Origin: Mesorhizobium sp. B2-8-5
GTDB taxonomy: Bacteria; Pseudomonadota; Alphaproteobacteria; Rhizobiales; Rhizobiaceae
Direction: 5' to 3'
Assembly: GCF_006440675.2 (NCBI RefSeq)
Contig: NZ_CP083951.1
Span: 2,575,501-2,639,500, forward strand
DNA: 64,000 bases
Both the position numbers and the translations under genes were made by a program. This document shows, piece after piece, positions 53,971 through 64,000 of this stretch. The stretch's first letter is position 1. Each line of letters begins with the position of its first letter. The notes under the pieces are model-generated. The model was not told the DNA's origin and searched no databases. It saw only the letters and a program-made list of their open reading frames with translations.

Positions 53971-54908
53971 GCGCGGCAAGACGATCGCCGCTGATGCGCC
54001 GGCGCGTGCGCACGGCATGGATGTTTCTCGCGCCGATGCTATTGGTGCTCGCCGCCGTCGCCGGCTGGCCGTTCCTGCGCACGGTCTATTACAGCTTCAC
54101 CGATGCTTCGCTGGCCGACTTGGACGCGCGGCAATGGATCGGCTTCGACAATTACTTTTCGGTGCTGCGTCTGCCGAGCGGCCGCCTGCTCTATGACGGG
54201 CTGCTTGTCGATCCGGTCTGGTGGCGCGCGGTGTGGAACACGGTGCGCTTTGCCGTGGTTTCGGTGGCCTGCGAGACGGTGCTGGGCATGATCGTGGCGC
54301 TTGCGCTCAACGCCGAATTCCCGGGACGTGGGATCGTGCGGGCGGCGATCCTCATTCCCTGGGCGATCCCGACCATCGTCTCGGCCAAGATGTGGCAGTG
54401 GATGCTCAACGACCAGTTCGGCATCATCAATGCCGCGCTTCTCTATCTCGGCCTGATCCACGCCAAGATCGCCTGGACCGCCAGCGCCGACACAGCGATG
54501 ATCGCCGTGCTGATCGTCGACATCTGGAAGACGACGCCGTTCATGGCGCTGCTGATCCTGGCGGCCCTGCAGATGCTGCCGCGCGAGATCCTCGAGGTGG
54601 CCAGGCTCGACGGCGCCAGCCCTTGGCAGATCTTCTGGCGGGTGACCTTGCCGCTCATCCGCCCGGCGGTGATGGTGGCGGTGATCTTCCGCGCGCTCGA
54701 CGCGCTGCGCATCTTCGACCTGATCTATGTGCTGACGCCCAACAACGTGCAGACCAAGTCGATGTCGATCTTCGCGCGCGAGAACCTGTTCGAGTTCGAC
54801 AAGTTCGCCTATGGCTCCGCCGCCTCGACGCTGCTTTTCCTGATCATCGGCCTGCTCACCATCGCCTATATCCGGATCGGCCGGCTGAGCCTGGACGGAG
54901 GCCGCTGA
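53967..54908 (+). CDS. Sugar ABC transporter permease, MalF-like
   Basis: 313 aa inner membrane protein with about six spans and the EAA motif EVARLDGASPWQIFWRVTLP that contacts the ATPase. Begins with a GTG codon overlapping the binding protein stop. Second gene of the operon. Confidence 0.92.
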   Translation: MSAARRSPLMRRRVRTAWMFLAPMLLVLAAVAGWPFLRTVYYSFTDASLADLDARQWIGFDNYFSVLRLPSGRLLYDGLLVDPVWWRAVWNTVRFAVVSVACETVLGMIVALALNAEFPGRGIVRAAILIPWAIPTIVSAKMWQWMLNDQFGIINAALLYLGLIHAKIAWTASADTAMIAVLIVDIWKTTPFMALLILAALQMLPREILEVARLDGASPWQIFWRVTLPLIRPAVMVAVIFRALDALRIFDLIYVLTPNNVQTKSMSIFARENLFEFDKFAYGSAASTLLFLIIGLLTIAYIRIGRLSLDGGR

Positions 54909-54909
54909 C

Positions 54910-55734
<825 letters not shown>

Positions 55735-55881
55735 CGCGGCGCGGTCTCAGGCCGCCTGGCGGGCGAAACAGCCGACGCAGGACCGAGGACGGCGGGCCGG
55801 TGGGCGCTTCTTTCCACGCAACCGCGGGGCCGATGCCGCGTTGGGGATGGCGGAGGGGCTGTTTCGGATCGGAGATTTGAG

Positions 55882-56439
55882 ATGAAAACGCTGCTGCCCC
55901 TGGTCGCCGTCGCGCTTCTTGCCGGCGCGCCCGCCGCGTTCGCCCAGTCGGACAATTCAGACGCCGCGGGACCGATGGTGACCGAGAACAAGGTCGACAC
56001 CCAGACCTTTGTCGCGACCGTGCCCAACGCCAACGCATTCGAGATCCAGTCGAGCAAGCTGGCCGAGGAAAAGTCGCCCTCGTCCGACGTCAAGGCTTTC
56101 GCCGCGCAGATGATCAAGGACCACACCAAGGCCGGCGAGGAGTTTAAAGCCGCACTCAGCCAGGGTCAGACGACGGCTTCGATCAAGCCTGCCGCGCCGG
56201 GACTGCAGCCCAAGGAGCAGCAGATGCTCGACGAATTGAAGGCTGCGAGCGGCAAGGACTTCGACACCAAATACATCACGATGCAGACCGACGCGCACAA
56301 GGACGCGGTCGCGCTGTTTTCCACCTATGCCAATTCAGGCGACGACCCGGCGATGAAGGAGTTCGCCAAGAAGACGCTGCCGGTGCTGAAGATGCACGAG
56401 AAGCATGCGAAGGAACTGGCGGTCGCGCATCAGGGGTGA
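55882..56439 (+). CDS. DUF4142 exported protein
   Basis: 185 aa. A signal peptide (LPLVAVALLAGAPAAFA) precedes a ferritin-like four-helix DUF4142 domain: ANAFEIQSSKLAEEKSPSSDV, KAFAAQMIKDHTKAGEEFKAAL, DFDTKYITMQTDAHKDAVAL and LPVLKMHEKHAKELAV. Members are periplasmic and stress-related in several bacteria; the ligand is unknown. Gene-to-gene distance of 147 bp from the ABC operon suggests its own promoter. Confidence 0.88.
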   Translation: MKTLLPLVAVALLAGAPAAFAQSDNSDAAGPMVTENKVDTQTFVATVPNANAFEIQSSKLAEEKSPSSDVKAFAAQMIKDHTKAGEEFKAALSQGQTTASIKPAAPGLQPKEQQMLDELKAASGKDFDTKYITMQTDAHKDAVALFSTYANSGDDPAMKEFAKKTLPVLKMHEKHAKELAVAHQG

Positions 56440-56479
56440 GGGCGGCGGGAGGCTGATCGGTCAACGGTGGCGCCCTACG

Positions 56480-56579
56480 GCGCCCCCCTCTGTCCTGCCG
56501 GACATCTCCCCCACAGGTGGGGAGATTAGCAGCTTGAGCGCCCCGCCCATCCTGCAACCCTGGTGGACAGAGGGGGCGC
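56480..56579. repeat. Palindromic mobile element with GCGCCCCC-CTCTGTC ends
   Basis: The left end GCGCCCCCCTCTGTC (56480-56494) and right end GACAGAGGGGGCGC (56566-56579) are inverted repeats, and the interior has a GGACATCTCCCCC / GGGGAGAT stem. The left half is shared with uvrB codons at 151-197. It resembles a small non-autonomous element. Confidence 0.75.
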
Positions 56580-56644
56580 GGTAGAGCGCTACGCTGGCAT
56601 TCAATCTAAAGCACGATAAGCTTCAAAACCAAGGTGTGGCGCAG

Positions 56645-56779
56645 CCCCCTCATCCGGTCGCTACGCGGCCACCTTCTCCCCCGAGGGGAGAAGAGAAAGT
56701 GCCGGCGCCAAAAGCCTCCTCTCCCCGCCGGGGAGAGGTCAGCCGAGCGAAGCGGAGGCTGGGTGAGGGGCCTGGCGCT
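56645..56779. repeat. Composite hairpin repeat before ridA
   Basis: The stretch is bounded by CCCCTCA and TGAGGGG inverted ends and holds two hairpins, CTTCTCCCC / GGGGAGAAG and CCTCTCCCC / GGGGAGAGG. It ends 26 bp before the ridA start codon and is likely in its 5' leader. Confidence 0.7.
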
Positions 56780-56805
56780 GACCTGCAAACAAGGGGTGGA
56801 CCACC

Positions 56806-57192
56806 ATGAACAAGGAAGTCATCGAAGTGCCGGTAATGTCGGCCAAAGTACGGGCGCTCGGCCTGCCGTGCTCGACGGCGGTGAAGGCCAACGGCTTCGT
56901 GTTCATCTCGGCGACGCCGCCGGTCGACATGGTGACCGGCGAGATGGTGCGCGGCGACATCGAGGTCCAGACCGAGGCGTCGCTGAAGGCGCTGAAACAC
57001 TGCCTGGAAGCGGCCGGCACCTCGCTGGACAAGGTGGTGATGGTGCGCATCTACGCCGTCAATTCCGGCCTCTACAACGCCATCAACCGGATCTATGCGC
57101 GGTATTTTGCGACCAACCCGCCGGCGCGGAGTTTCGTGCCGGTGGCGTCGTGGCAGTTCGATATCGAGAATGAGTGCGTGGCGGTGGCGTGA
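56806..57192 (+). CDS. RidA-family protein
   Basis: 128 aa, YjgF/YER057c/UK114 family. RidA proteins hydrolyse reactive enamine/imine intermediates of amino acid metabolism. It has the trimer-forming start, PPVDMVTGEMVRGDIEVQTEA, and the C-terminal NPPARSFVPVASWQFDIENE with the catalytic Arg. Length and motifs are normal. Confidence 0.9.
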   Translation: MNKEVIEVPVMSAKVRALGLPCSTAVKANGFVFISATPPVDMVTGEMVRGDIEVQTEASLKALKHCLEAAGTSLDKVVMVRIYAVNSGLYNAINRIYARYFATNPPARSFVPVASWQFDIENECVAVA

Positions 57193-57232
57193 GAGCCCTG
57201 AATCATGGGCAGGTGCAGCACCCGCAGATAAG

Positions 57233-57931
57233 TCAAATTAGAAACTCATAAGGTTTTAAGCTAACGGTCTTCTTGTGAGGGATTATCAAAACATATTCAC
57301 CCTCTGCCGGCTCGCCGATGTGAACATGCCAATATTGGCTAGTTTTTGTTTTTGAAGCGTGAAGATCAATTAGAAGTCTATTTACAACCAATCTAGGGAT
57401 GGAAAACGCAATTTTTAAATCTAGGCAGCCGAGCACGAAATATCCATCCGACGCGTCTCTCAGAAAGTCATCCCATTTTGGATGGTATGCGTACCAATAC
57501 GGTGTTCGGCCATCGTATCTTTTCGATATTGTGCACGCTATCCGCTTTTTCCCGTCAGCGTTTTGATACATTGCCTGACTTGTTTGTATCAAGGTATCAC
57601 CAAGCCGGGAGGACATCGCAGTTACGATTTCTCGCCTCTTTTGAATGAGTGCTTGAGTTCTAATTCGATCCGGCGAGCTGGAATTGTTGGTGAACTTGGC
57701 GCCTTTAGTAACGGCGCCGCTGAAATTGGCGTTTCCGATATTCGCTTTTGTGAAATCGCAGCCCGTGAAATCAAATCCTCTCAATTTGCAATTTGAAAAA
57801 TCCATGCCTTCAAAATTAGCAAAACGAAAATCCGATGCTGGATCGAGGCCCGATATCCTCACCAACTCTACAAAGTTGTCGGTATCGGCTGAATGAACCT
57901 TCGCCAAAACCTCGTCTAGTTCCACCACCAT
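57233..57931 (-). CDS. Pentapeptide-repeat protein with unknown C-terminal domain
   Basis: 232 aa. A short helical N-terminus (1-33) is followed by about nine pentapeptide units (FRFANFEGMDFSNCKLRGFD and on to residue 80), a linker, and a C-terminal domain of about 105 residues with RIACTISKRYDGRTPYWYAY, FVLGCLDLKIAFSIPRL and YWHVHIGE. I cannot name that domain. The DNA is clearly more AT-rich than its surroundings, which suggests recent transfer. Its ATG overlaps the stop of the gene upstream (TAATG). Confidence 0.75.
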   Translation of the reverse strand: MVVELDEVLAKVHSADTDNFVELVRISGLDPASDFRFANFEGMDFSNCKLRGFDFTGCDFTKANIGNANFSGAVTKGAKFTNNSSSPDRIRTQALIQKRREIVTAMSSRLGDTLIQTSQAMYQNADGKKRIACTISKRYDGRTPYWYAYHPKWDDFLRDASDGYFVLGCLDLKIAFSIPRLVVNRLLIDLHASKTKTSQYWHVHIGEPAEGEYVLIIPHKKTVSLKPYEFLI

Positions 57932-58611
57932 TATAAATCCGTCTCACAGAGAGGCTGGTTTCGTTCACATATCGATGCTCGCAACAAGAGCCTTATAATT
58001 CCAAATTTATTCCCAGATGAGAATGAGCCATCCATCCGCTTGAATAGAAGGGCGTCGTACGGGATTTCGAACGAGACGGAAACTTTTGGCTTAGGCCCGT
58101 TGGGCTCGGCTCTGCAGAACCGGTCGTGTTTGATAAGTGTTCCAAGCAGCGGTCTTTGCCCCAGTTCAGAGGTAAGACTCCAAGCTGGCTTCACCTCATT
58201 TCCATGCGCCAAAATCGACTTGTTTGTCGTGGAAAATCGTGACGTCTTTACACCTGTTTTTTTGATTGATCCCGAACGAGATGATTTTACGCCTCCACTT
58301 GGGGCGGACGCAGAGATAGATGCCGTCCATTCATTGTCTACACCTTTGTTGGTTTCGGTAGTCTCCGAAATCTCGTGGGCGACCTCTATGTCTCCCAAAG
58401 TTATGGCGTCAAAAGCCCAATCCTCTTCTGGAAGAGAACAATCTTCTGTGTGAAAATGAAGGACTATGCGGCTCACGGCATAACGAATAGTAGGGAAATG
58501 CCAGCCGATCTTGGCCTCCCCGGCGCGAACCGTGAGACCTAAAGTCTTTCCAACCTTATTTGTAGGTGAAAGAGCAAGTTTCGCACTGACCAAGGCCTTC
58601 GAACTGTCCAC
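57931..58611 (-). CDS. Unknown accessory protein coupled to the pentapeptide gene
   Basis: 226 aa, AT-rich DNA like its partner. No signal peptide or membrane span. The N-terminal part (ALSPTNKVGKTLGLTVRAGE; YAVSRIVLHFHTEDCSLP) and the end (VSVSFEIPYDALLFKRMD) look beta-rich; residues around 95-135 are Ser/Lys/Gly-rich (SSRSGSIKKTGVKTSRFS). I recognise no family. A GTG at 58611 is the likely start; a stop codon lies upstream. Its end shares bases with the start of the pentapeptide gene, so the two work together. Confidence 0.65.
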   Translation of the reverse strand: MDSSKALVSAKLALSPTNKVGKTLGLTVRAGEAKIGWHFPTIRYAVSRIVLHFHTEDCSLPEEDWAFDAITLGDIEVAHEISETTETNKGVDNEWTASISASAPSGGVKSSRSGSIKKTGVKTSRFSTTNKSILAHGNEVKPAWSLTSELGQRPLLGTLIKHDRFCRAEPNGPKPKVSVSFEIPYDALLFKRMDGSFSSGNKFGIIRLLLRASICERNQPLCETDL

Positions 58612-58797
58612 GGAAAAATCCCGACTCCGCCGCTATGTACTGAAATTAGCAAGCGTCGGTTCAATCCGCAAATAGTTGAAATACTTGTTGGCTATGGTCT
58701 CTTGGTCGGAGCTCGGCTGACGGCTTAGCGTTGCCATGCGTGCCAAAGCTCACGCTGCCTACGGCCTGTCGGAACTCTGAAAGGCAGAGTTAATCGC

Positions 58798-61700
58798 TTA
58801 GGCAAAATACTCCTGCAGCGGCCTCACCTCCAGGTTCCCCGCCCGCAGCGCCGCAATCGCCTCCGCCACCGCCGCAGCACCGGATAGCGTCGTGTAATAC
58901 GGCACCTTCTGCATCAGCGTTGCCCGCCGCAACGACTTCGAGTCCGACACGGCCTTCTGGCCGTCCGTCGTGTTGAAGACGATCTGGACCTGGCGGTTGC
59001 GGATGGCGTCCTCGATGTGGGGGCGGCCTTCCAGCACCTTGTTGATCTTTTCGGCCGTCACGCCGTTCTCGGCGAGGAAGCGGGCGGTGCCGGAGGTGGC
59101 GAGCACTTTGAAGCCTTGGCCGGCAAGGCGTTTCACCGCCGGAAGGATGCCCTTCTTGTCCTCGTCGCGCACCGAGACGAACAGCGTGCCGGAGCGCGGC
59201 AGGTCGACGCCCGCCCCTAACTGGCTCTTGGCGAAGGCGAGCGCGAAATCGCGGTCGAGGCCCATGACCTCGCCGGTCGAGCGCATTTCCGGGCCGAGCA
59301 GGATGTCGACGCCGGGGAAGCGGGCGAAGGGGAAGACGGCTTCCTTGACCGCGATATGACCGGGATTGCGCGGATCGGGCATCGCGCCATAGTGCGCGAA
59401 GGCGTTTTCCAGCGTCTCGCCGGCCATGATGCGCGCCGCGATTTTTGCAATCGGACGCCCGATGGTCTTGGCGACGAAGGGCACGGTGCGCGAGGCGCGG
59501 GGGTTCACCTCCAGCACATAGACCGTGCCGTCCTTGATGGCGTATTGCACATTCATCAGGCCGCCGACGTTCAGCGCGCGCGCCAAGGCGGCCGTCTGCC
59601 GCTCCAACTCATCGACGAGGTCGGAGGGCAGCGAGTGAACGGGGAGCGAGCAGGCCGAGTCGCCCGAATGGATGCCGGCTTCCTCGATATGCTCCAGGAT
59701 GCCGGAAACGAAGGTCGCCTTGCCGTCGCAGAGGCAATCGACGTCGACCTCGATGGCGCCGGAGAGATAGGTGTCGAACAGCAGCGGGTTCTTGCCCAGC
59801 AGCGTGTTGATCTGGCCGGTCTTGTCGTTGGGGTATTTCTGCTTGATGTCCTCCGGCACCAGGCCGGGCACGGTGTCGAGCAGATAGGTCTGCAGCATGC
59901 CCTCGTCATGGATGATCTGCATGGCGCGGCCGCCGAGCACATAGGACGGGCGCACCACCAGCGGGAAGCCGAGCTCGCCGGCGACGAGGCGGGCCTGCTC
60001 GACCGAATAGGCGATGCCGTTCTTGGGCTGGGTGAGGTTGAGCTTGTGCAGCAGCTTCTGGAAGCGGTCGCGGTCTTCGGCCAGGTCGATCATGTCGGGC
60101 GAGGTGCCGAGGATCGGGATGCCGGCCTTCTCCAGCGCGTCGGCGAGCTTCAGCGGCGTCTGGCCGCCGAACTGGACGATGACGCCGACGAGCTCGCCCG
60201 AGGCCTGCTCGGCGCGCAGGATCTCCAGCACGTCCTCCGCCGTCAGCGGATCGAAATAGAGGCGGTCGGAGGTGTCGTAGTCGGTCGAGACCGTCTCCGG
60301 GTTGCAGTTGATCATGATCGCTTCATAGCCGGCGTCGCGCAGCGCGAAGGCGGCATGGCAGCAGCAATAGTCGAACTCGATGCCCTGGCCGATACGGTTC
60401 GGGCCGCCGCCGAGGATGACGACCTTCTTGCGCGACGACACGCGCGCCTCGTTGGCGGGCTCGCCGACGAAGGGCACTTCATAGGTCGAGTACATGTAGG
60501 CGGTCGGCGAGGCGAACTCGGCGGCGCAGGTGTCGATGCGCTTGTAAACCGGGTGAACGTCGAGCTTTTGCCTAGCCTTCTGAATCACTTCGGCGTCGGT
60601 CTTCGTCAGCGATCCGAGGCGGGCGTCGGAAAAACCCATGGCCTTCAGCATGCGCAGATTGACGGCGTCCTGCGGCAGGCCGTGCTCGCGGACACGTTCC
60701 TCCATGGCGATGATGCCGGCGATCTGCTCGAGGAACCACGGATCGATCTTGCACATGGCGTGCACGTCTTCCAGCGAGGTGCCCATGCGGATCGCCTGCG
60801 CCACCATGCGCAGCCGGTCCGGCGTCGGGGTGCCAAGCGCGGCGCGGATCGCGTTGCGGTCGTCGGCGTGGCTGGCTGGCGCGCTACCGTGACCGAGGCC
60901 GGGGATTTCGATCTCGTCCAATCCGGTCAGGCCGGTTTCCAGACCACGCAGCGCCTTCTGCAGCGATTCCTGGAAGGTGCGGCCGATGGCCATCACTTCG
61001 CCCACCGACTTCATGGCGGTGGTCAGCACCGGCTCGGCGCCGGGGAATTTCTCGAAGGCAAAGCGCGGGATCTTCGTCACCACGTAGTCGATGGTCGGCT
61101 CGAAGGAAGCGGGCGTCGCGCCGCCGGTGATGTCGTTCTCCAGCTCGTCCAGCGTGTAGCCGACGGCAAGCTTGGCCGCGACCTTGGCGATCGGGAAGCC
61201 GGTGGCCTTGGAGGCAAGCGCCGATGAGCGCGAGACGCGCGGGTTCATCTCGATGACGACCAGCCGGCCATCGGCCGGGTTGACGGCGAACTGCACGTTG
61301 GAGCCGCCAGTCTCGACGCCGATCTCGCGCAGCACCGCGATCGAGGCGTTGCGCATCATCTGGTATTCCTTGTCGGTCAGCGTCAGCGCTGGCGCGACGG
61401 TGATGGAGTCGCCGGTGTGAACGCCCATCGGATCCAGGTTCTCGATCGAGCAGATGATGATGCAATTGTCCGCCTTGTCGCGGACGACCTCCATCTCATA
61501 CTCCTTCCAGCCGAGCACGCTCTCCTCGATCAGCACCTCGGTGGTCGGCGAGGCGTCGAGGCCGGACTGGACGATGTCGTAGAATTCGGCGCGGTTGTAG
61601 GCGATGCCGCCGCCGGTGCCGCCCATGGTGAAGGAGGGGCGGATGATGGCCGGCAGGCCGACATGGTCCAGCGCCTGCGCGGCGATCGCCATGCCGTGGC

Positions 61701-62301
61701 TGATATAGCGCTGCTTGCGGTCGCCTTCGCCGAGGTTCCAGCGGGTTTCCAGCGCATCGAGCGCGGCATCGAGGTTTTCCGGGTTCTCCGCCTTCAGCGC
61801 GGCACGCTCGGCCTCATGCGTCTTGCGGTCGGCGTTCTTGACGTCGGTGGCGTTGGCCAGCATCGACTTCGGCGTTTCGAGGCCGATCTTGCTCATCGCC
61901 TCACGGAACAGCGCGCGGTCCTCGGCCTTGTCGATGGCGTGCGCGTCGGCGCCGATCATCTCGACCTGATAGCGCTCGAGCACGCCCATGCGGCGCAGCG
62001 ACAGCGCCGTGTTGAGCGCCGTCTGGCCGCCCATGGTCGGCAGCAGCGCGTCGGGCCGCTCCTTGGCGATGATCTTGGCCACCACTTCGGGCGTGATCGG
62101 CTCGATATAGGTGGCGTCGGCCAGTTCCGGATCGGTCATGATGGTGGCCGGATTGGAGTTGACCAGGATGACGCGGAAACCCTCTTCCTTCAGCGCCTTG
62201 CAGGCCTGGGTGCCGGAATAGTCGAATTCGCAAGCCTGGCCGATGACGATGGGGCCGGCCCCGATGATCAGGATCGACTTGATGTCGGTGCGTCTTGGCA
62301 T
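58798..62301 (-). CDS. carB: Carbamoyl phosphate synthase large subunit
   Basis: 1167 aa. It makes carbamoyl phosphate for arginine and pyrimidine synthesis from bicarbonate, ATP and ammonia passed by CarA. Both ATP-grasp halves are visible: [20 protein letters not shown] at the N-terminus and [20 protein letters not shown] at mid-protein, with allosteric MGS domain at the C-terminus. It is about 90 residues longer than the E. coli enzyme; the excess lies partly in an insertion near residues 150-190 ([20 protein letters not shown]), as in other rhizobial CarB. carA is not in the window. Confidence 0.96.
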   Translation of the reverse strand: MPRRTDIKSILIIGAGPIVIGQACEFDYSGTQACKALKEEGFRVILVNSNPATIMTDPELADATYIEPITPEVVAKIIAKERPDALLPTMGGQTALNTALSLRRMGVLERYQVEMIGADAHAIDKAEDRALFREAMSKIGLETPKSMLANATDVKNADRKTHEAERAALKAENPENLDAALDALETRWNLGEGDRKQRYISHGMAIAAQALDHVGLPAIIRPSFTMGGTGGGIAYNRAEFYDIVQSGLDASPTTEVLIEESVLGWKEYEMEVVRDKADNCIIICSIENLDPMGVHTGDSITVAPALTLTDKEYQMMRNASIAVLREIGVETGGSNVQFAVNPADGRLVVIEMNPRVSRSSALASKATGFPIAKVAAKLAVGYTLDELENDITGGATPASFEPTIDYVVTKIPRFAFEKFPGAEPVLTTAMKSVGEVMAIGRTFQESLQKALRGLETGLTGLDEIEIPGLGHGSAPASHADDRNAIRAALGTPTPDRLRMVAQAIRMGTSLEDVHAMCKIDPWFLEQIAGIIAMEERVREHGLPQDAVNLRMLKAMGFSDARLGSLTKTDAEVIQKARQKLDVHPVYKRIDTCAAEFASPTAYMYSTYEVPFVGEPANEARVSSRKKVVILGGGPNRIGQGIEFDYCCCHAAFALRDAGYEAIMINCNPETVSTDYDTSDRLYFDPLTAEDVLEILRAEQASGELVGVIVQFGGQTPLKLADALEKAGIPILGTSPDMIDLAEDRDRFQKLLHKLNLTQPKNGIAYSVEQARLVAGELGFPLVVRPSYVLGGRAMQIIHDEGMLQTYLLDTVPGLVPEDIKQKYPNDKTGQINTLLGKNPLLFDTYLSGAIEVDVDCLCDGKATFVSGILEHIEEAGIHSGDSACSLPVHSLPSDLVDELERQTAALARALNVGGLMNVQYAIKDGTVYVLEVNPRASRTVPFVAKTIGRPIAKIAARIMAGETLENAFAHYGAMPDPRNPGHIAVKEAVFPFARFPGVDILLGPEMRSTGEVMGLDRDFALAFAKSQLGAGVDLPRSGTLFVSVRDEDKKGILPAVKRLAGQGFKVLATSGTARFLAENGVTAEKINKVLEGRPHIEDAIRNRQVQIVFNTTDGQKAVSDSKSLRRATLMQKVPYYTTLSGAAAVAEAIAALRAGNLEVRPLQEYFA

Positions 62302-62443
62302 ATTCGAAAATCCGTTCGGCGAGCGGCTTGCACGAAAAACCGGGCGGGGAGGACCCGGCCGGTTGTGCTTGCGATTCTGGTATCAGGCTAGGAGGGCCTT
62401 ATAGGGAAGAGTTTTGGCGGATGTAACCCTGAAAATGAGGGAA

Positions 62444-62535
<92 letters not shown>

Positions 62536-63324
62536 CTAATTCCCCAACGCCAGCTGGTCCGTGATCTCGAAGCGTTCGGAAACGCCGATGCGGATCATGT
62601 TGAGGCTGCCTTCGCGCGTGAAACGGAATTCGTCCGGCGAGTCCGAGCCGCTCGGCTTGCCGCCATGGAAGGTGATGACGCGGCTGCCGCCATCCGGCCA
62701 GGTCACCGTCACGGTTCTGTCGGCGCCTGTGTGCGCGACGCTGATCTCGCAACGGATCATTGGCTGGCCGACATCGCGAGCGCAGGGGATGCTGGCGTCT
62801 GGGGCATCGGACCCGGCGCTGGCCGAGGCTGCGAAGGCGAGACCATATGCGTCCTGCATGGCGGTCCTGCCGATCTCGGCTGCAGACGGCGGCTCGGCCG
62901 GCTCCCCGCCGCCCAGGCGCGCCGCTATATCCGGCTGCGGCTCCCCGGAAGGTTGAGGCGCAACGGCCGCGACTGCTGGCGCGGCGGCGTCTTCAGGCAC
63001 CGGCGCAGGGTTGTTGGGGCTGAGATAGCGGGCGGGCGCCCATCCGACGATATGCGCATCCTGCGTATCCTCAACCTTGCACCAGGGATAGCCGTTGATG
63101 ACATTGCAGCCGAAATTCTTGACGGCCGTGCCGTTGGGCAGCCGCGCCGCCACCCTTCCACCCGGCGAGGCGGTGGCGCGGATATTGAGGAGATCATCCG
63201 GTGCGAGGCCGCCGATAATCGAAATGATCGGTCCCGGCGGATCCTGAGCCATGGCCGGCAACGCGGCCAGCAGCAAAGGAGCGGCGATCAGCAGTGTCGA
63301 TCGGAGCGTGACTTTGCGCTTCAT
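62536..63324 (-). CDS. Exported SH3b-domain protein
   Basis: 262 aa. Signal peptide (STLLIAAPLLLAALPAMA), then a bacterial SH3 domain (LNIRATASPGGRVAARLPNG to VGWAPARYLSP) that usually binds peptidoglycan or protein, a Pro/Ala-rich linker, and a C-terminal beta-rich domain (IRCEISVAHTGADRTVTVTW; GGSRVITFHGGKPSG; LNMIRIGVSERFEI). Envelope location is likely; exact role unknown. Confidence 0.85.
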   Translation of the reverse strand: MKRKVTLRSTLLIAAPLLLAALPAMAQDPPGPIISIIGGLAPDDLLNIRATASPGGRVAARLPNGTAVKNFGCNVINGYPWCKVEDTQDAHIVGWAPARYLSPNNPAPVPEDAAAPAVAAVAPQPSGEPQPDIAARLGGGEPAEPPSAAEIGRTAMQDAYGLAFAASASAGSDAPDASIPCARDVGQPMIRCEISVAHTGADRTVTVTWPDGGSRVITFHGGKPSGSDSPDEFRFTREGSLNMIRIGVSERFEITDQLALGN

Positions 63325-63434
63325 CTTTTAACTGCAAGTTCCAAGGCGCGACCAGATATAGGCGGCGAGGCTGCCGAATGTCATCCTGAATTTAGCGGCG
63401 ATTGTGAGGCCCGAGCCACGCGCAAATGTGTCGC

Positions 63435-63791
63435 TCAGGCCGAAACCTCGACTTCAGCGGTGCCGACTGCCGGCAAAGCAGGATCGCCCTCAGCCGCGGC
63501 AATCACGCTGTCGAGCAGGCCGGGGAAACGCCTGTCAAGATCGTCACGGCGCAATGTGATCAGCCGGCTGGTGCCGACCGCTTCGCTGCGGGTGACGCCC
63601 GCCTCGCGCAGCTTGGCGAGGTGGTAGCTGAGATTGGTCTTGGAGGCGAGGTCGAGGAACTTGCTGCAGTTCAGCGGCACGCCTTCCTTGCTCGCCAGAT
63701 AGCGCACGATGGCAAGCCGGGTCGGGTCGCCGAGCACGGCAAGGACGATCGGCAGGCTGATCTGGTCGGCGGTTGGATGGGGCAGGGTCAT
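63435..63791 (-). CDS. ArsR-family transcriptional regulator
   Basis: 118 aa winged-helix repressor: LGDPTRLAIVRYLASKEGVP and the recognition helix KTNLSYHLAKLREAGVTRSE, followed by wing RLITLRRDDL. No metal-binding Cys cluster of ArsR type except one Cys (NCSKF), so the inducer is probably not arsenic. It is divergent from the gene beginning at 63987 and most likely represses it through the palindrome at 63954-63971. Confidence 0.88.
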   Translation of the reverse strand: MTLPHPTADQISLPIVLAVLGDPTRLAIVRYLASKEGVPLNCSKFLDLASKTNLSYHLAKLREAGVTRSEAVGTSRLITLRRDDLDRRFPGLLDSVIAAAEGDPALPAVGTAEVEVSA

Positions 63792-63953
63792 GGCTCAGAA
63801 TTAAGCACAAACAGCACGAACTTCAACGCGGCTTCCTTTCTGCCGATGGACATAGCCTCTCCATTTTGGCCCCGGTCCTGACACAGGGCTGTCAGCAGGG
63901 TTCAGCTATTTTTGTCCCGGCTCGGTTGACATCATGCCCTGTTATGTCCAATT

Positions 63954-63971
63954 GTTCAATAACTTTTGAAC
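63954..63971. promoter_or_regulatory. Candidate ArsR-type operator
   Basis: GTTCAA-TAACTT-TTGAAC is a perfect inverted repeat 15 bases before the next start codon, downstream of a TTGACA box at 63926-63931. The spacing fits an ArsR-family repressor covering the promoter of the divergent gene. Confidence 0.6.
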
Positions 63972-63986
63972 TAAGGACAACTCCCC

Positions 63987-64000
63987 ATGGACAAGCGGAT
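63987..64000 (+). CDS. 5' end of a gene divergent from the ArsR regulator
   Basis: An ATG 10 bases after AAGGAC starts a frame MDKR cut by the window end. Its identity cannot be read; the divergent ArsR gene and operator suggest it is the regulated target. Confidence 0.55.

Noticed and set aside
56480..58611. A genomic island or ICE boundary around the AT-rich module.
   Set aside because: No integrase, no tRNA gene and no matching direct repeats flank it; transfer is inferred from composition only.
59356..61227. Open frame of 623 codons opposite carB.
   Set aside because: Composition of an antisense shadow; no motif. CarB motifs are continuous on the other strand.

Overview
The window reads as a chromosomal segment of a GC-rich alphaproteobacterium of the order Hyphomicrobiales, most likely Mesorhizobium or a close relative. 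The indications are a very long UvrB, the gene order trxB - lsrB/vtlR - AbcR-type small RNA, a fused HldE, a long CarB, two extensin-family proteins, and interspersed palindromic repeats like those of rhizobial genomes. No rRNA, tRNA, phage, IS element or CRISPR was seen. This placement is by eye, not by database search.

Layout. 0-12.4 kb: uvrB; a LysR regulator divergent from a gamma-butyrobetaine-hydroxylase-like dioxygenase; several secreted or membrane proteins of unknown role (EF-hand-like, CapA, DUF3137, DUF2314). 12.4-13.3 kb: an unexplained non-coding stretch with a small gene remnant. 13.3-20.4 kb: lipid kinase; a tightly coupled three-gene oxidoreductase/dehydratase operon; thioesterase; HxlR regulator divergent from an FMN reductase. 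20.4-28.8 kb: glucoamylase-like enzyme, CNNM/CorC protein, ChaC-like enzyme, twin extensin-like proteins, TPR protein, greA with a terminator in its leader. 29-35.6 kb: every enzyme for ADP-L-glycero-D-manno-heptose synthesis plus two heptosyltransferases, split into two opposed operons around a LysE-type exporter. 35.7-39.6 kb: Lrp regulator, trxB, lsrB, a methyltransferase, an AbcR-like sRNA and a second structured RNA candidate. 39.6-47.5 kb: an EF-G paralogue and three cyclic-di-GMP genes (one GGDEF-EAL, two overlapping EAL genes), cupin, aatA. 47.5-52.3 kb: glutathione transferase, toxin-antitoxin pair, cspA, O6-alkylguanine repair, lipoprotein transglycosylase, GNAT. 52.7-55.7 kb: a sugar ABC importer without its ATPase. 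56.4-58.6 kb: repeat-rich DNA, ridA, and an AT-rich two-gene accessory module of unknown function. 58.8-64 kb: carB, an SH3-domain protein, an ArsR-type regulator, and the first codons of its divergent target.

The features most worth following are the AT-rich pair at 57.2-58.6 kb (a pentapeptide-repeat protein preceded by an unrecognised gene, start and stop overlapping), the two RNAs after lsrB, the 19-bp palindrome array at 47.4 kb, the terminator-like hairpin in the greA leader, and a mobile palindromic element that contributes in-frame codons to uvrB. Several decayed gene ends (GDPD, MFS, LysR) show local gene loss.
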